From assembly GCA_021733645.1 (NCBI GenBank), contig JAHREJ010000047.1:1-34507 (forward strand): a stretch of DNA of 34,507 nucleotides, given 5' to 3'. Shown here in pieces: positions 25,525-32,759 of the stretch. Under the pieces are notes generated by a model. It saw only the letters and a list, made by a program, of their open reading frames with translations, was not told the DNA's origin and ran no database searches. Position numbers and translations under genes: made by a program. Source of the DNA: Bacillus subtilis subsp. subtilis (GTDB lineage Bacteria; Pseudomonadota; Gammaproteobacteria; Xanthomonadales; Xanthomonadaceae). Numbering within the stretch: position 1 is the first letter of the stretch; every line of letters starts with the position of its first letter.

Positions 25525-26892
25525 ATGAGTCCACAAGTCGCAACGATCATCGGTCTGGTGATCATGTTCATCGTCGCCACCGCCTTGCCGATCAACATGG
25601 GTGCGGTCGCGTTTGCATTGGCCTTCATCATCGGCGGCGTCTTCGTTGGCATGGAAGGCAAGGAGGTACTGGGTGGGTTCCCCGGGGATCTGTTCCTGAC
25701 CCTGGTCGGCATTACCTACCTGTTCTCCATCGCCCAGAAAAACGGCACCATCGACCTGCTGGTGCATTGGGCGGTGCGTGCGGTGCGCGGCCGCATCGTG
25801 GCCATTCCGTGGGTGATGTTCGTGGTGACCGCCGTACTCACCGCGTTCGGCGCGCTGGGCCCGGCCGCAGTGGCGATCATCGGCCCGGTAGCGCTGCGCT
25901 TTGCCAAGCAATACAGGATCAATCCGCTGCTGATGGGGCTGCTGGTGATCCACGGCGCGCAGGCCGGCGGTTTTTCGCCAATCAGCGTGTACGGCAGCAT
26001 CACCAATGGCGTGGTGCAGAAGGCGGGGCTGGAAGTGACCGAGATGGCGGTGTTCCTGACCAGCCTGGGGTTCAACGTCATGATGGCCACGATCTGTTTC
26101 TTCGCCTTTGGCGGGGTGGCGCTGCTGCGGCGTGGCGCGGTGTCGGTGGGCGCTGGCGCAGGCAACGCCGAGCTGGCCTTGGCCGGCGGTCCGCAGGCGT
26201 CGTCGCGGGCGTTTGCGATCGAAGGCCACGGCGCGCTGGTCTCGGCCGGTGGCGGGACGTTGTCCAACGATCCCGATGCGCTGGAGGCGGTGGGGATCAC
26301 CCGCGAGCGCGTGTTCACCCTGGTGGGCCTGTTGGGCCTGGGCGTGGCCGCGTTGATCTACAACCTCAATGTGGGCCTGGTCTCGATCACCGTCGCGGTG
26401 GCGCTGGCGCTGCTGTCACCCAAGAGCCAGAAGGGCGCGGTGGATGGCATCAGCTGGTCCACGGTGCTGTTGATCTGCGGCGTGGTGACCTACATCGGCG
26501 TGCTGCAGGAAGCCGGCGCGGTGGACTTCATCGGCAACGGGGTGTCGCAGATCGGGATTCCGCTGCTGGGCGCGCTGCTGGTCTGCTACGTGGGGGGCAT
26601 CGTGTCCGCGTTCGCCTCTTCGGCGGCGGTGCTGGGCGCCACCATTCCACTGGCGGTGCCGTTCCTGATGCAGGGCCACCTGAGCGCGGCGGGCGTGATC
26701 TGCGCGCTGGCGGTGTCGTCCACCATCGTGGATGTCAGCCCGTTCTCGACCAACGGTGCGCTGGTGGTGGCCTCGGCGGCGAAGGAAGAGCGCGAGTCGC
26801 TGTTCCGCCAGTTCCTGGTCTACAGCGGCCTGGTGGTGGCCTTCGGTCCGCTGCTGGCCTGGCTGGTGTTCGTGGTGCCGGGCTGGATGTGA
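25525..26892 (+). CDS. matC: MatC-type malonate/dicarboxylate carrier
   Basis: A 455-residue membrane protein with about 11-12 hydrophobic segments. The N-terminal half matches the MatC N-terminal domain of the ion-transporter superfamily (TLVGITYLFSIAQKNGTID, LLVIHGAQAGGFSPISVYG). The C-terminal half repeats the fold (AVSSTIVDVSPFSTNGALVV). MatC of Rhizobium imports malonate, so here it probably supplies the decarboxylase. A clear ribosome site, GGGAGGG, precedes the ATG. It replaces the two-gene MdcLM carrier or MdcF found with other mdc operons. Family and role are well supported by context. Confidence 0.9.
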   Translation: MSPQVATIIGLVIMFIVATALPINMGAVAFALAFIIGGVFVGMEGKEVLGGFPGDLFLTLVGITYLFSIAQKNGTIDLLVHWAVRAVRGRIVAIPWVMFVVTAVLTAFGALGPAAVAIIGPVALRFAKQYRINPLLMGLLVIHGAQAGGFSPISVYGSITNGVVQKAGLEVTEMAVFLTSLGFNVMMATICFFAFGGVALLRRGAVSVGAGAGNAELALAGGPQASSRAFAIEGHGALVSAGGGTLSNDPDALEAVGITRERVFTLVGLLGLGVAALIYNLNVGLVSITVAVALALLSPKSQKGAVDGISWSTVLLICGVVTYIGVLQEAGAVDFIGNGVSQIGIPLLGALLVCYVGGIVSAFASSAAVLGATIPLAVPFLMQGHLSAAGVICALAVSSTIVDVSPFSTNGALVVASAAKEERESLFRQFLVYSGLVVAFGPLLAWLVFVVPGWM

Positions 26893-26908
26893 GCGGATCG
26901 GGAGGGAT

Positions 26909-26921
26909 TACAATTCCGGCA
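26909..26921 (+). promoter_or_regulatory. Possible -10 element of a leaderless GntR gene promoter
   Basis: TACAAT at 26909-26914 lies 6 bases before the ATG at 26921, the spacing expected if transcription begins at the start codon. The nearest purine-rich ribosome-like site, ggaggg, is about 15 bases away, too far for normal use. No convincing -35 was seen, so this is tentative. The gene may instead be read through from matC. Confidence 0.3.
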
Positions 26922-27640
26922 TGGCCATAGCCCCTGCCCCGCGACCCACCAGGAAACGCGCCCCCTTGTACGAAGAGGTGGCCGAACACGTGCGCGAGCG
27001 GATCTACGATTACCGCTTGCCGCCGGGTGAATGGATCGACGAACCGGCGCTGTGCGAGGCACTGGCGATCAGCCGCACGCCACTGCGCGAGGCGTTGAAG
27101 CTGCTGGCCGCCGAAGGCCTGGTGCAGATCGACGCCGGACGCGGCTGCCGGGTGACGCGGCTGACGCTGGAGGACCTGAACCAGTTGTTCCCGGTGATGG
27201 CCATGCTGGAGGGCCGCTGCGCGCACGAGGCGGTCAAGCACATTGATGAGGCCGGCGTGCAGCAGCTGGAAGCGCTGCACGCGGCGATGGAGGCCGCCGC
27301 CGCGGCGGGCAACATCGCCGAGTACTACCGCAACAACTACCTGATCCACGAGACCGTGCAGCATTACGCCGGCAACCCGTGGCTGATCCGCATCACCCAC
27401 GACCTGCACCGCATCCTGAAGATGCATCGCGGGCGCCAGCTGCTGGCACCGGGGCGCACCGCGCAATCGCTGGCCGAACACCGCGAACTGATGGAATGCT
27501 TCCGCCAGCGCGATGCGGTGGCGGCCGAACGCACCATGGAACGGCATCTGCTCAGTCAGGGCCAGGCGCTGGCGGCCTACGTGACCGCCGGCGGGTTGTT
27601 GAACGTACCTGCGCCGTTGCCCACCGAGGGTGGCCGCTGA
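26921..27640 (+). CDS. GntR family regulator with FCD domain (MdcY/MatR-like)
   Basis: A 239-residue regulator. The winged helix-turn-helix covers about residues 15-85, with the recognition motif ISRTPLREALKLLAAEGLV. The C-terminal all-helical FCD ligand domain covers about 90-220. It lies 28 bases after matC on the same strand. GntR/FCD regulators (MdcY in Acinetobacter, MatR in Rhizobium) control malonate genes, and their repression is relieved by malonate. It probably binds the direct repeats upstream of mdcA. Family is certain; the ligand is inferred from context. Confidence 0.9.
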   Translation: MAIAPAPRPTRKRAPLYEEVAEHVRERIYDYRLPPGEWIDEPALCEALAISRTPLREALKLLAAEGLVQIDAGRGCRVTRLTLEDLNQLFPVMAMLEGRCAHEAVKHIDEAGVQQLEALHAAMEAAAAAGNIAEYYRNNYLIHETVQHYAGNPWLIRITHDLHRILKMHRGRQLLAPGRTAQSLAEHRELMECFRQRDAVAAERTMERHLLSQGQALAAYVTAGGLLNVPAPLPTEGGR

Positions 27641-27682
27641 GGCCACCGCCCGCCACCGCCGGCGGGGCGTACCAACCCTCGA

Positions 27683-28951
27683 TCACCGTGGCGGGCGGGT
27701 TTCGCGCAGGGTCCACATCACCGGCAGCACCAGCAGCGCCACCACCGCGATCATGGCCCCGGGCACCGCCGCCCAGCCGGTGTGGCGCACCAGCAGTTCG
27801 GCCAGCAATGGCGTGGCGCCACCGAAGAGCGCGGTGGCCATCGTCACCCCCAGCGCCAGGCCACTGAGCCGGCCTTCGCCGGGAAACTGTTCGGCGGTGG
27901 CCGGCGCGGCAACCGCGCTGACGCCACCGGCCAGGCAGGCCAGCACCACGGCGGCCACGCCGATCAGCAGCGTGTTACCGCCTGCCATCAGGCTGAACAT
28001 GCCCAGCGGCAGCAGCGCCGACAGCAGCGTCACGACGATCAGGACCGGGCGCCGCCCCACCCGGTCCGACAGCGCGCCGGCCAGCGGGGTCACCACGATC
28101 ACCGCCACCGCGGCCACCGTGGACAGCCACAACGCGTCTGCTTCCCCCACCTCGCCCACCGACCCGAGGAACGCTGGCACGTAAGTGATGCCAACGTAGT
28201 AGGTGATCGAGCCCAGCGCGGAGATGGCGAACGTGCGCGCCACCGCACCGCGATGGAAGCGCCAGGTGTCGGTGATCGGGGAGCGTGGCACGGTGCCGGC
28301 GGCCTGCTGGCGTTCGAACTCGGGGGATTCGTGCATGGTCGAGCGCGCCAGCAGGATTCCCGCGGCCAGCGCGGCACCCACGAAAAACGGAATGCGCCAG
28401 CCCCAGCCGTCCAGTTGCGCGGTACTCAGCAGCGCCACGGTCAACGCCGACAGCGCCACCGCCAGCAACGCACCGACCTCGCTGGCCGCCGACGCCAACG
28501 AGGTCACCAGCCCGCGCCGGCGGGTGGGCGCGGTTTCCAGCAGGTAGGCCACCACGCCGGTGTACTCGCCGCCTACCGAGAAGGCCATCAGGCAACGCAA
28601 CAGCAACAGCAGCACCCCGGCGCTGGCGCCAATACTGTCGAAGGTGGGCAGCAACGCGGTGGCCAGCATCGCCACGGTCATCAGCAGCATCGAGGCCAGC
28701 AGCATGTAGCGTCGCCCGAAGCGGTCGCCCAGGTGGCCAAAGCACAGCGCGCCCAGCGGACGCATCAGGTAGGACACCGCAAAGCCGGCCAACGTGGCCA
28801 GCAAGGCGTTGTCGCCACCGCCGAAAAACACCCGCGACAACACCGTGGCCAGGTACAGATACAAGGTGAAGTCGTACCACTCCACCACCGTGGACAACCC
28901 GGCCACCACCATCGAACGGGTGCGCGCCGCACCCACCGGCGGCGCGCTCAT
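27683..28951 (-). CDS. MFS transporter, metabolite:H+ symporter (MHS) type
   Basis: A 422-residue protein with 12 hydrophobic segments. The signatures VVEWYDFTLYLYLATVLSRV, FGHLGDRFGRRYMLL and FSVGGEYTGVVAYLLETAP place it with the KgtP/ShiA/ProP-like metabolite:proton symporters. Substrates of relatives include dicarboxylates, aromatic acids and osmolytes; this one cannot be assigned. The ATG at 28951 is chosen over the GTG at 29020 because the latter adds a Cys-rich N-terminal part unlike the family. It is convergent with the GntR gene and ends 43 bases from it, so a role in malonate uptake is possible but not shown. Confidence 0.88.
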   Translation of the reverse strand: MSAPPVGAARTRSMVVAGLSTVVEWYDFTLYLYLATVLSRVFFGGGDNALLATLAGFAVSYLMRPLGALCFGHLGDRFGRRYMLLASMLLMTVAMLATALLPTFDSIGASAGVLLLLLRCLMAFSVGGEYTGVVAYLLETAPTRRRGLVTSLASAASEVGALLAVALSALTVALLSTAQLDGWGWRIPFFVGAALAAGILLARSTMHESPEFERQQAAGTVPRSPITDTWRFHRGAVARTFAISALGSITYYVGITYVPAFLGSVGEVGEADALWLSTVAAVAVIVVTPLAGALSDRVGRRPVLIVVTLLSALLPLGMFSLMAGGNTLLIGVAAVVLACLAGGVSAVAAPATAEQFPGEGRLSGLALGVTMATALFGGATPLLAELLVRHTGWAAVPGAMIAVVALLVLPVMWTLRETRPPR

Positions 28952-29118
28952 CGGGACCGCCAGCGCGGCGGCGCAGTGACGACAGGAAACCGGGACACAC
29001 GCAACGGCATCGGCAACCACACCTGCAATCCAGTGCCGCCGAGCCTACGATATCCGGCCACGCGACAGGCTCACGCCATCACCACATCGTGCCGGCGTCG
29101 CCGCGTGCCGGGCTGCGG

Positions 29119-29790
29119 TCACGCGGCCTGGATCGCGGCCTCGCGCGTATAACGCAGCAACCGCCCGCGTCCCGGCGCATCGCCTTCATCATCGAACAGG
29201 CCATATTCCTCATCCACCGCATAGCCTTGCACGGCCATTGCGCGTGAGAATGCGCCAACATTGCCGCGCCCCGGGTCGGTGAGCAGCAGTTCGGCCGTAG
29301 GGCGCGCGTGGCGCTCCATCATGTTGGCGATCTGCAAGGCATGGCCCCGCTCGTACAGCACGTCGCTGCCGATGATCAGGTCGAAGCGGCCCAGGGTCGC
29401 ATCCGGCAGCTCCCACGGCAGATCGCGGTAGTGGATCGCCGGCAGGTCGTTGAGCCCGGCGTTGTAGGCCAGGAACGATTCGGCCAACGGGTGATGGTCG
29501 CTGGCCACCACGTTGGCCCCGCGATGGGCCAGCACCAGGCTGGCCAGGCCCAACCCGCAGCCCAGTTCAAGCACGCGCTTGCCGGCCACATCGAAGCGGC
29601 TCATGGTTTCGGCCAGTACCTGGCCAGCCGGCCATACCTGGCCGAACAGGCTCCACAGCGAGGAGTGGATGCCGGCGCGCGCCGCGCGCCCGGTCGGGTC
29701 GGCAAACTGCTGCAGGTTGCTCAATGCGCGGATGCGGAACGGATGGCCGTCCACCGGAATGGTGAGGATGCGGGTGGCATAGCCCGGCAT
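29119..29790 (-). CDS. Class I SAM-dependent methyltransferase (methyltransferase-16/METTL-like)
   Basis: A 223-residue Rossmann-fold methyltransferase. Motif I is VLELGCGLGLASLVL, followed by the acidic strand end NVVASDHHP. The later IGSDVLYE resembles the D-x-x-Y motif of protein lysine methyltransferases of the METTL20/21 group. It may methylate a protein lysine, though nicotinamide or small-molecule targets cannot be excluded. The start at 29790 is chosen because GGAG lies 5 bases before it; a start at 29823 would add 11 residues. It stands alone between two spacers of about 160-190 bases. Family is certain; substrate is unknown. Confidence 0.88.
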   Translation of the reverse strand: MPGYATRILTIPVDGHPFRIRALSNLQQFADPTGRAARAGIHSSLWSLFGQVWPAGQVLAETMSRFDVAGKRVLELGCGLGLASLVLAHRGANVVASDHHPLAESFLAYNAGLNDLPAIHYRDLPWELPDATLGRFDLIIGSDVLYERGHALQIANMMERHARPTAELLLTDPGRGNVGAFSRAMAVQGYAVDEEYGLFDDEGDAPGRGRLLRYTREAAIQAA

Positions 29791-29982
29791 GTGCGCTCCA
29801 TAAGACACGGGGGGCGCGGCCACCAGCGTGGCGGTCGTACCCGGAAAGTGGAGCGAAGCGGGCGGCCCGATACGGACCGCGCAGGACGCGCGTGACGGCG
29901 TGTGACGCTTGCATGCTACAGCAGCGTGCGTGCGTGCATTTCACCTGACAGGAATGCCACGCCGCCGCCGGCAGGCGGCCGA

Positions 29983-30717
29983 TCAGCGCGTCATCATCGC
30001 CTGCAGACGCGCCGCGTTGGCCACCGCAAACCCGTGCGCGGTGTTGTCGAAGATCACCCACGGTGCGTTGCCGTCGCCAGGCGACCTCAACGCGTCGGCC
30101 AGGTCCTTCAGCGCCGGCTCGGCGTAGTCGCTGTAGTACATGCGTGGCGCGCCGTGCCAGCGCCAATAGCGCCATTGGCCTGCACCGCCGGGATGACCGG
30201 CCGCCGGTACACGCGCCGGATCCACCGCCGCACGCGCAACCGCATGACGTTGCAGCAGCGCATCGGCCTGCGCACTGAACCAGCTGGGATGGCGCGGCTC
30301 GCACACCAGCGCCGCATCGCTTCGGCGGCGCAATGCACGGAAAAAGCGGCCAGCGCGTCGGGCGTCCAGGGCCAATGACGGCGGCAACTGCAGCAGCAGG
30401 CCGCCGAGCGTGGCCCCCAGGCCACCCACCTCGTCCAGGAAGCGGTCCAGCAACGGCCCTACGCATACCAGGCCCGAATCATGGGACACGCTGCGCGGCA
30501 GCTTCACCGAGAAGCGGAAGCCCACCGGCACCGTGGCTGCCCAGCGTTCATAGGTACTGCGCTGATGCGGACGGTAGAAGGAGGTGTTGATCTCCACCAC
30601 GTCAAACCGCGTGGCATAGCGCGCCAGCAGGCTGTCGCCGGGACCGAACAGGGCAGCGTAGCGGCTGGGAATCGACCAGCCGGCACAGCCAATCCGGGGC
30701 AGCGCGGCGGGGCGCAT
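29983..30717 (-). CDS. DUF72 (YecE-like) TIM-barrel protein
   Basis: A 244-residue DUF72 protein. Typical segments are IGCAGWSIP at the N-terminus, FDVVEINTSFYRPH, FRFSVKLPRSVSHD and the C-terminal VIFDNTAHGFAVANA. The fold is a TIM barrel; the biochemical role of the family is not established. It starts 12 bases after the flavoprotein gene and probably shares its transcript. The 159-base spacer after it, before the methyltransferase gene, shows no strong terminator. Confidence 0.9.
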   Translation of the reverse strand: MRPAALPRIGCAGWSIPSRYAALFGPGDSLLARYATRFDVVEINTSFYRPHQRSTYERWAATVPVGFRFSVKLPRSVSHDSGLVCVGPLLDRFLDEVGGLGATLGGLLLQLPPSLALDARRAGRFFRALRRRSDAALVCEPRHPSWFSAQADALLQRHAVARAAVDPARVPAAGHPGGAGQWRYWRWHGAPRMYYSDYAEPALKDLADALRSPGDGNAPWVIFDNTAHGFAVANAARLQAMMTR

Positions 30718-30729
30718 GCGGTTGCGGCC

Positions 30730-31164
30730 TCAGCGCAGGATTTCGCCCTGGTCGTGCCCGTCCCAGTAATGGATGCGTTTGGCCACCACGTGGATCAGCA
30801 CCAACCCCGGCGTCTCCACGCCCTGCTCGAACCAGTGTTCCAGGTCCTTTACCCAGTGCTGCTGCATCGTGGCGCGATCGTTGATCAACGCCGCCCGGCC
30901 CTGCACCGCCACGAACAGCGGTGGCTTGCCCAGCAGCGACTTGCTGCCGGTGAAACTCAACGCCACGGTCGGGTCACGGGTGATCTCGGCAACCATGTCA
31001 GTGCCCTGCAGGGCAAAAAACCAGCTGTCGCCGTCGTAGTCCACGTCACCGTTGTTGCTCATCGGCCGGCCGGCAATCTCGCCGTTGTCGGCATGGGTCT
31101 GCAACATCGCAAAGTCGATGTGGGCCATCTTCCTGGCCAGCTCGGGCAGGGTCAGGGGGGTCAT
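30730..31164 (-). CDS. PNPOx-like FMN-binding split-barrel protein (general stress protein 26 type)
   Basis: A 144-residue protein of the pyridoxamine 5'-phosphate oxidase-like split barrel. It shows the characteristic MSNNGDVDYDGDSWFFA strand region, a TDMVAEITRDPTVALSF segment and a late WFEQGVETPGLVLIHVV. A Xanthomonas relative is known as an FMN-binding general stress protein. It probably binds a flavin in the cytoplasm; it lacks the length of a true PdxH. A GGAG site lies 5 bases before the ATG, and the start overlaps the upstream metallohydrolase stop as ATGA. It is followed closely by the DUF72 gene. Confidence 0.9.
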   Translation of the reverse strand: MTPLTLPELARKMAHIDFAMLQTHADNGEIAGRPMSNNGDVDYDGDSWFFALQGTDMVAEITRDPTVALSFTGSKSLLGKPPLFVAVQGRAALINDRATMQQHWVKDLEHWFEQGVETPGLVLIHVVAKRIHYWDGHDQGEILR

Positions 31165-32684
31165 GGCAGCTCCGGGTGGGGACAGGCTGCCAGCGTCGGC
31201 CGATCCCAGTGACCGCGCCGTGCAGGCGTGCTGCCCTGCCCTTCACGCGGTACCAGCGCGTGCGCGGCGTGCGTCATCGCCGAAGAGGCCGTCCCTGGCA
31301 GGGCGCTAGCGGGGGGGGGCTGGATGAACACGGGGTTGGCGTGGAACCACAGGTCCTGCCACGGGTCTTCTCCCTTGATGTCGGCCAGCGGCGTTGGCTC
31401 GCCCGTGTTGCTGCCACGGGCGCGGATGAAGCCGCCGTTGGCAGGTACCGGCAACGTCCAGGACACGCGGTACCACTGGCCATCGCGTTCCCAGTCGGCA
31501 GCGGTGAAGCGCCGCACCTGCATCTGCGGCACACCGCCAACGCCGGCGCTGCCCACGATCAGTTGCAGCTGTTGCAGCGCCGGATGCTGGCCGGCGGCGT
31601 TGGCGGCGGTGGGCTGGCGCACGCGCAACTGCACGCGCATGCGCGCACCGGCCGCGATCGGCAGCGTGTCGCCGATGCGGCCGACCGGGCCGCTGCCATC
31701 GTCGGCCTGCACCTGCAGGTCCAGCGCGTCGATCAGGTCACCGGTCACGGCGAACAGGCGCCCGCTGCGCAGGCCGTCCAGTACATCGGTGGCCTCCGGG
31801 CGCGCCCACACATAAGTCTTGCTGTACTCACCCGGGTCGAAATCACTGCCACCGTCGCGCTGGTTCACATGCGAATCGGAGCTGGCGGTGATCCAGAAAC
31901 GGCGTCCGTCGGCCAGCATCTGGTCCCACACCCCACCCACGCCGGTGGTCATCTGGTCAAAGCCACCGAAGGTTGGCGCGGCGGCGTTGCGGTACAGGCC
32001 GCGCTCGTCGCGGGTGGCCTGGTGGCCGGGGGCGCCTTCCATGCCCACCAGCACCTGCGGCGCGGCATCGTGCCAGCGCCGCAACGCCTGCGGCGTGACC
32101 TCGCCCCACTGTTCGACCCCGGTGGCGGTGCGCGAGGGATGGTTGATCACCATCAACGGCAGCGGCGACAGCGTGCGCAGGTGGGCCAGCGCGGCCAGCA
32201 TGTGCTGCTGGCTGTCGCGGCTGCCCTCCTGCAATGGTTCACCACGGCTGTAGTCGCGCTCGACCCCGACCAGCTGGTCGCGTTCGTCCGGACCGGGCGC
32301 GATGATCAAGGAGGCATGCTCGCCGGCCGGGACGTCGAACTCCATGCCGTTGAACTGGATCACGCCCGGCACGTCGGCGCGCGCCTGCAGCAGGGCCGGA
32401 TAGGCGTGGTCGCGGGTAACCGCCGAATGGCCCGGGCCGCCGTGGTCGGTATGCACCATCCAGCGCAGTCCAAAGGCCTGCGCCTGCGCGGCATTGCGGC
32501 TACGCGTATAGGACGAATCGCCACCGCGGATCGGCGTGGGCGGGGTGGTGCTGCGGTCCCAGTCCACGCTCCACTCGCTGTGCACGTGGTGGTCCCCGGC
32601 CAACCATTGGCGATCGTGGTCGGCCTCCACAGCCAGCACCGGGCCGGCCGCCAGCAGGGCGGCCAACCAGACGAATTCACGCAT
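31161..32684 (-). CDS. CehA/McbA-type PHP-domain metallohydrolase, exported
   Basis: A 507-residue protein with a signal peptide (about 1-18, MREFVWLAALLAAGPVLA). The PHP-type metal-binding motifs are visible: HVH within GDHHVHSEWS (His33 and His35), HTDHGG (about 78-83), NHPSR and ASSDSHV. Relatives hydrolyse ester or phosphoester bonds; the substrate here is unknown. The ATG at 32684 is chosen because AAGGA lies 8 bases upstream. A run of nine C residues (plus-strand G 31311-31319) near the 3' end encodes PPP. The roughly 48 residues after it look unlike a domain and may be a frameshift product. It lies in the same direction as the upstream receptor gene and overlaps the next gene. Confidence 0.85.
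   Translation of the reverse strand: MREFVWLAALLAAGPVLAVEADHDRQWLAGDHHVHSEWSVDWDRSTTPPTPIRGGDSSYTRSRNAAQAQAFGLRWMVHTDHGGPGHSAVTRDHAYPALLQARADVPGVIQFNGMEFDVPAGEHASLIIAPGPDERDQLVGVERDYSRGEPLQEGSRDSQQHMLAALAHLRTLSPLPLMVINHPSRTATGVEQWGEVTPQALRRWHDAAPQVLVGMEGAPGHQATRDERGLYRNAAAPTFGGFDQMTTGVGGVWDQMLADGRRFWITASSDSHVNQRDGGSDFDPGEYSKTYVWARPEATDVLDGLRSGRLFAVTGDLIDALDLQVQADDGSGPVGRIGDTLPIAAGARMRVQLRVRQPTAANAAGQHPALQQLQLIVGSAGVGGVPQMQVRRFTAADWERDGQWYRVSWTLPVPANGGFIRARGSNTGEPTPLADIKGEDPWQDLWFHANPVFIQPPPASALPGTASSAMTHAAHALVPREGQGSTPARRGHWDRPTLAACPHPELP
31311..31319. repeat. Nine-base G homopolymer near the 3' end of the metallohydrolase gene
   Basis: Nine consecutive G (C on the coding strand) lie inside the coding frame. 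One extra C would end the protein at once after FIQPPPR. One fewer would give a short different tail ending at an in-frame TGA. As given, the frame runs on to overlap the next start codon. Such runs are prone to slippage or sequencing error. Confidence 0.85.
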
Positions 32685-32759
32685 GCTCATGTTCCTTTTC
32701 ATGGGGCGCGCCCGGGCCGCTGGCACGGCCAGCCACTGCCGGAGCGCCGGTGGCACCAC

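Noticed and set aside
27650..27700. Long-loop inverted repeat cccgccac/gtggcggg as a terminator after the GntR gene
   Set aside because: The loop is over 30 bases, it overlaps the 3' end of the opposite gene and has no T tract.
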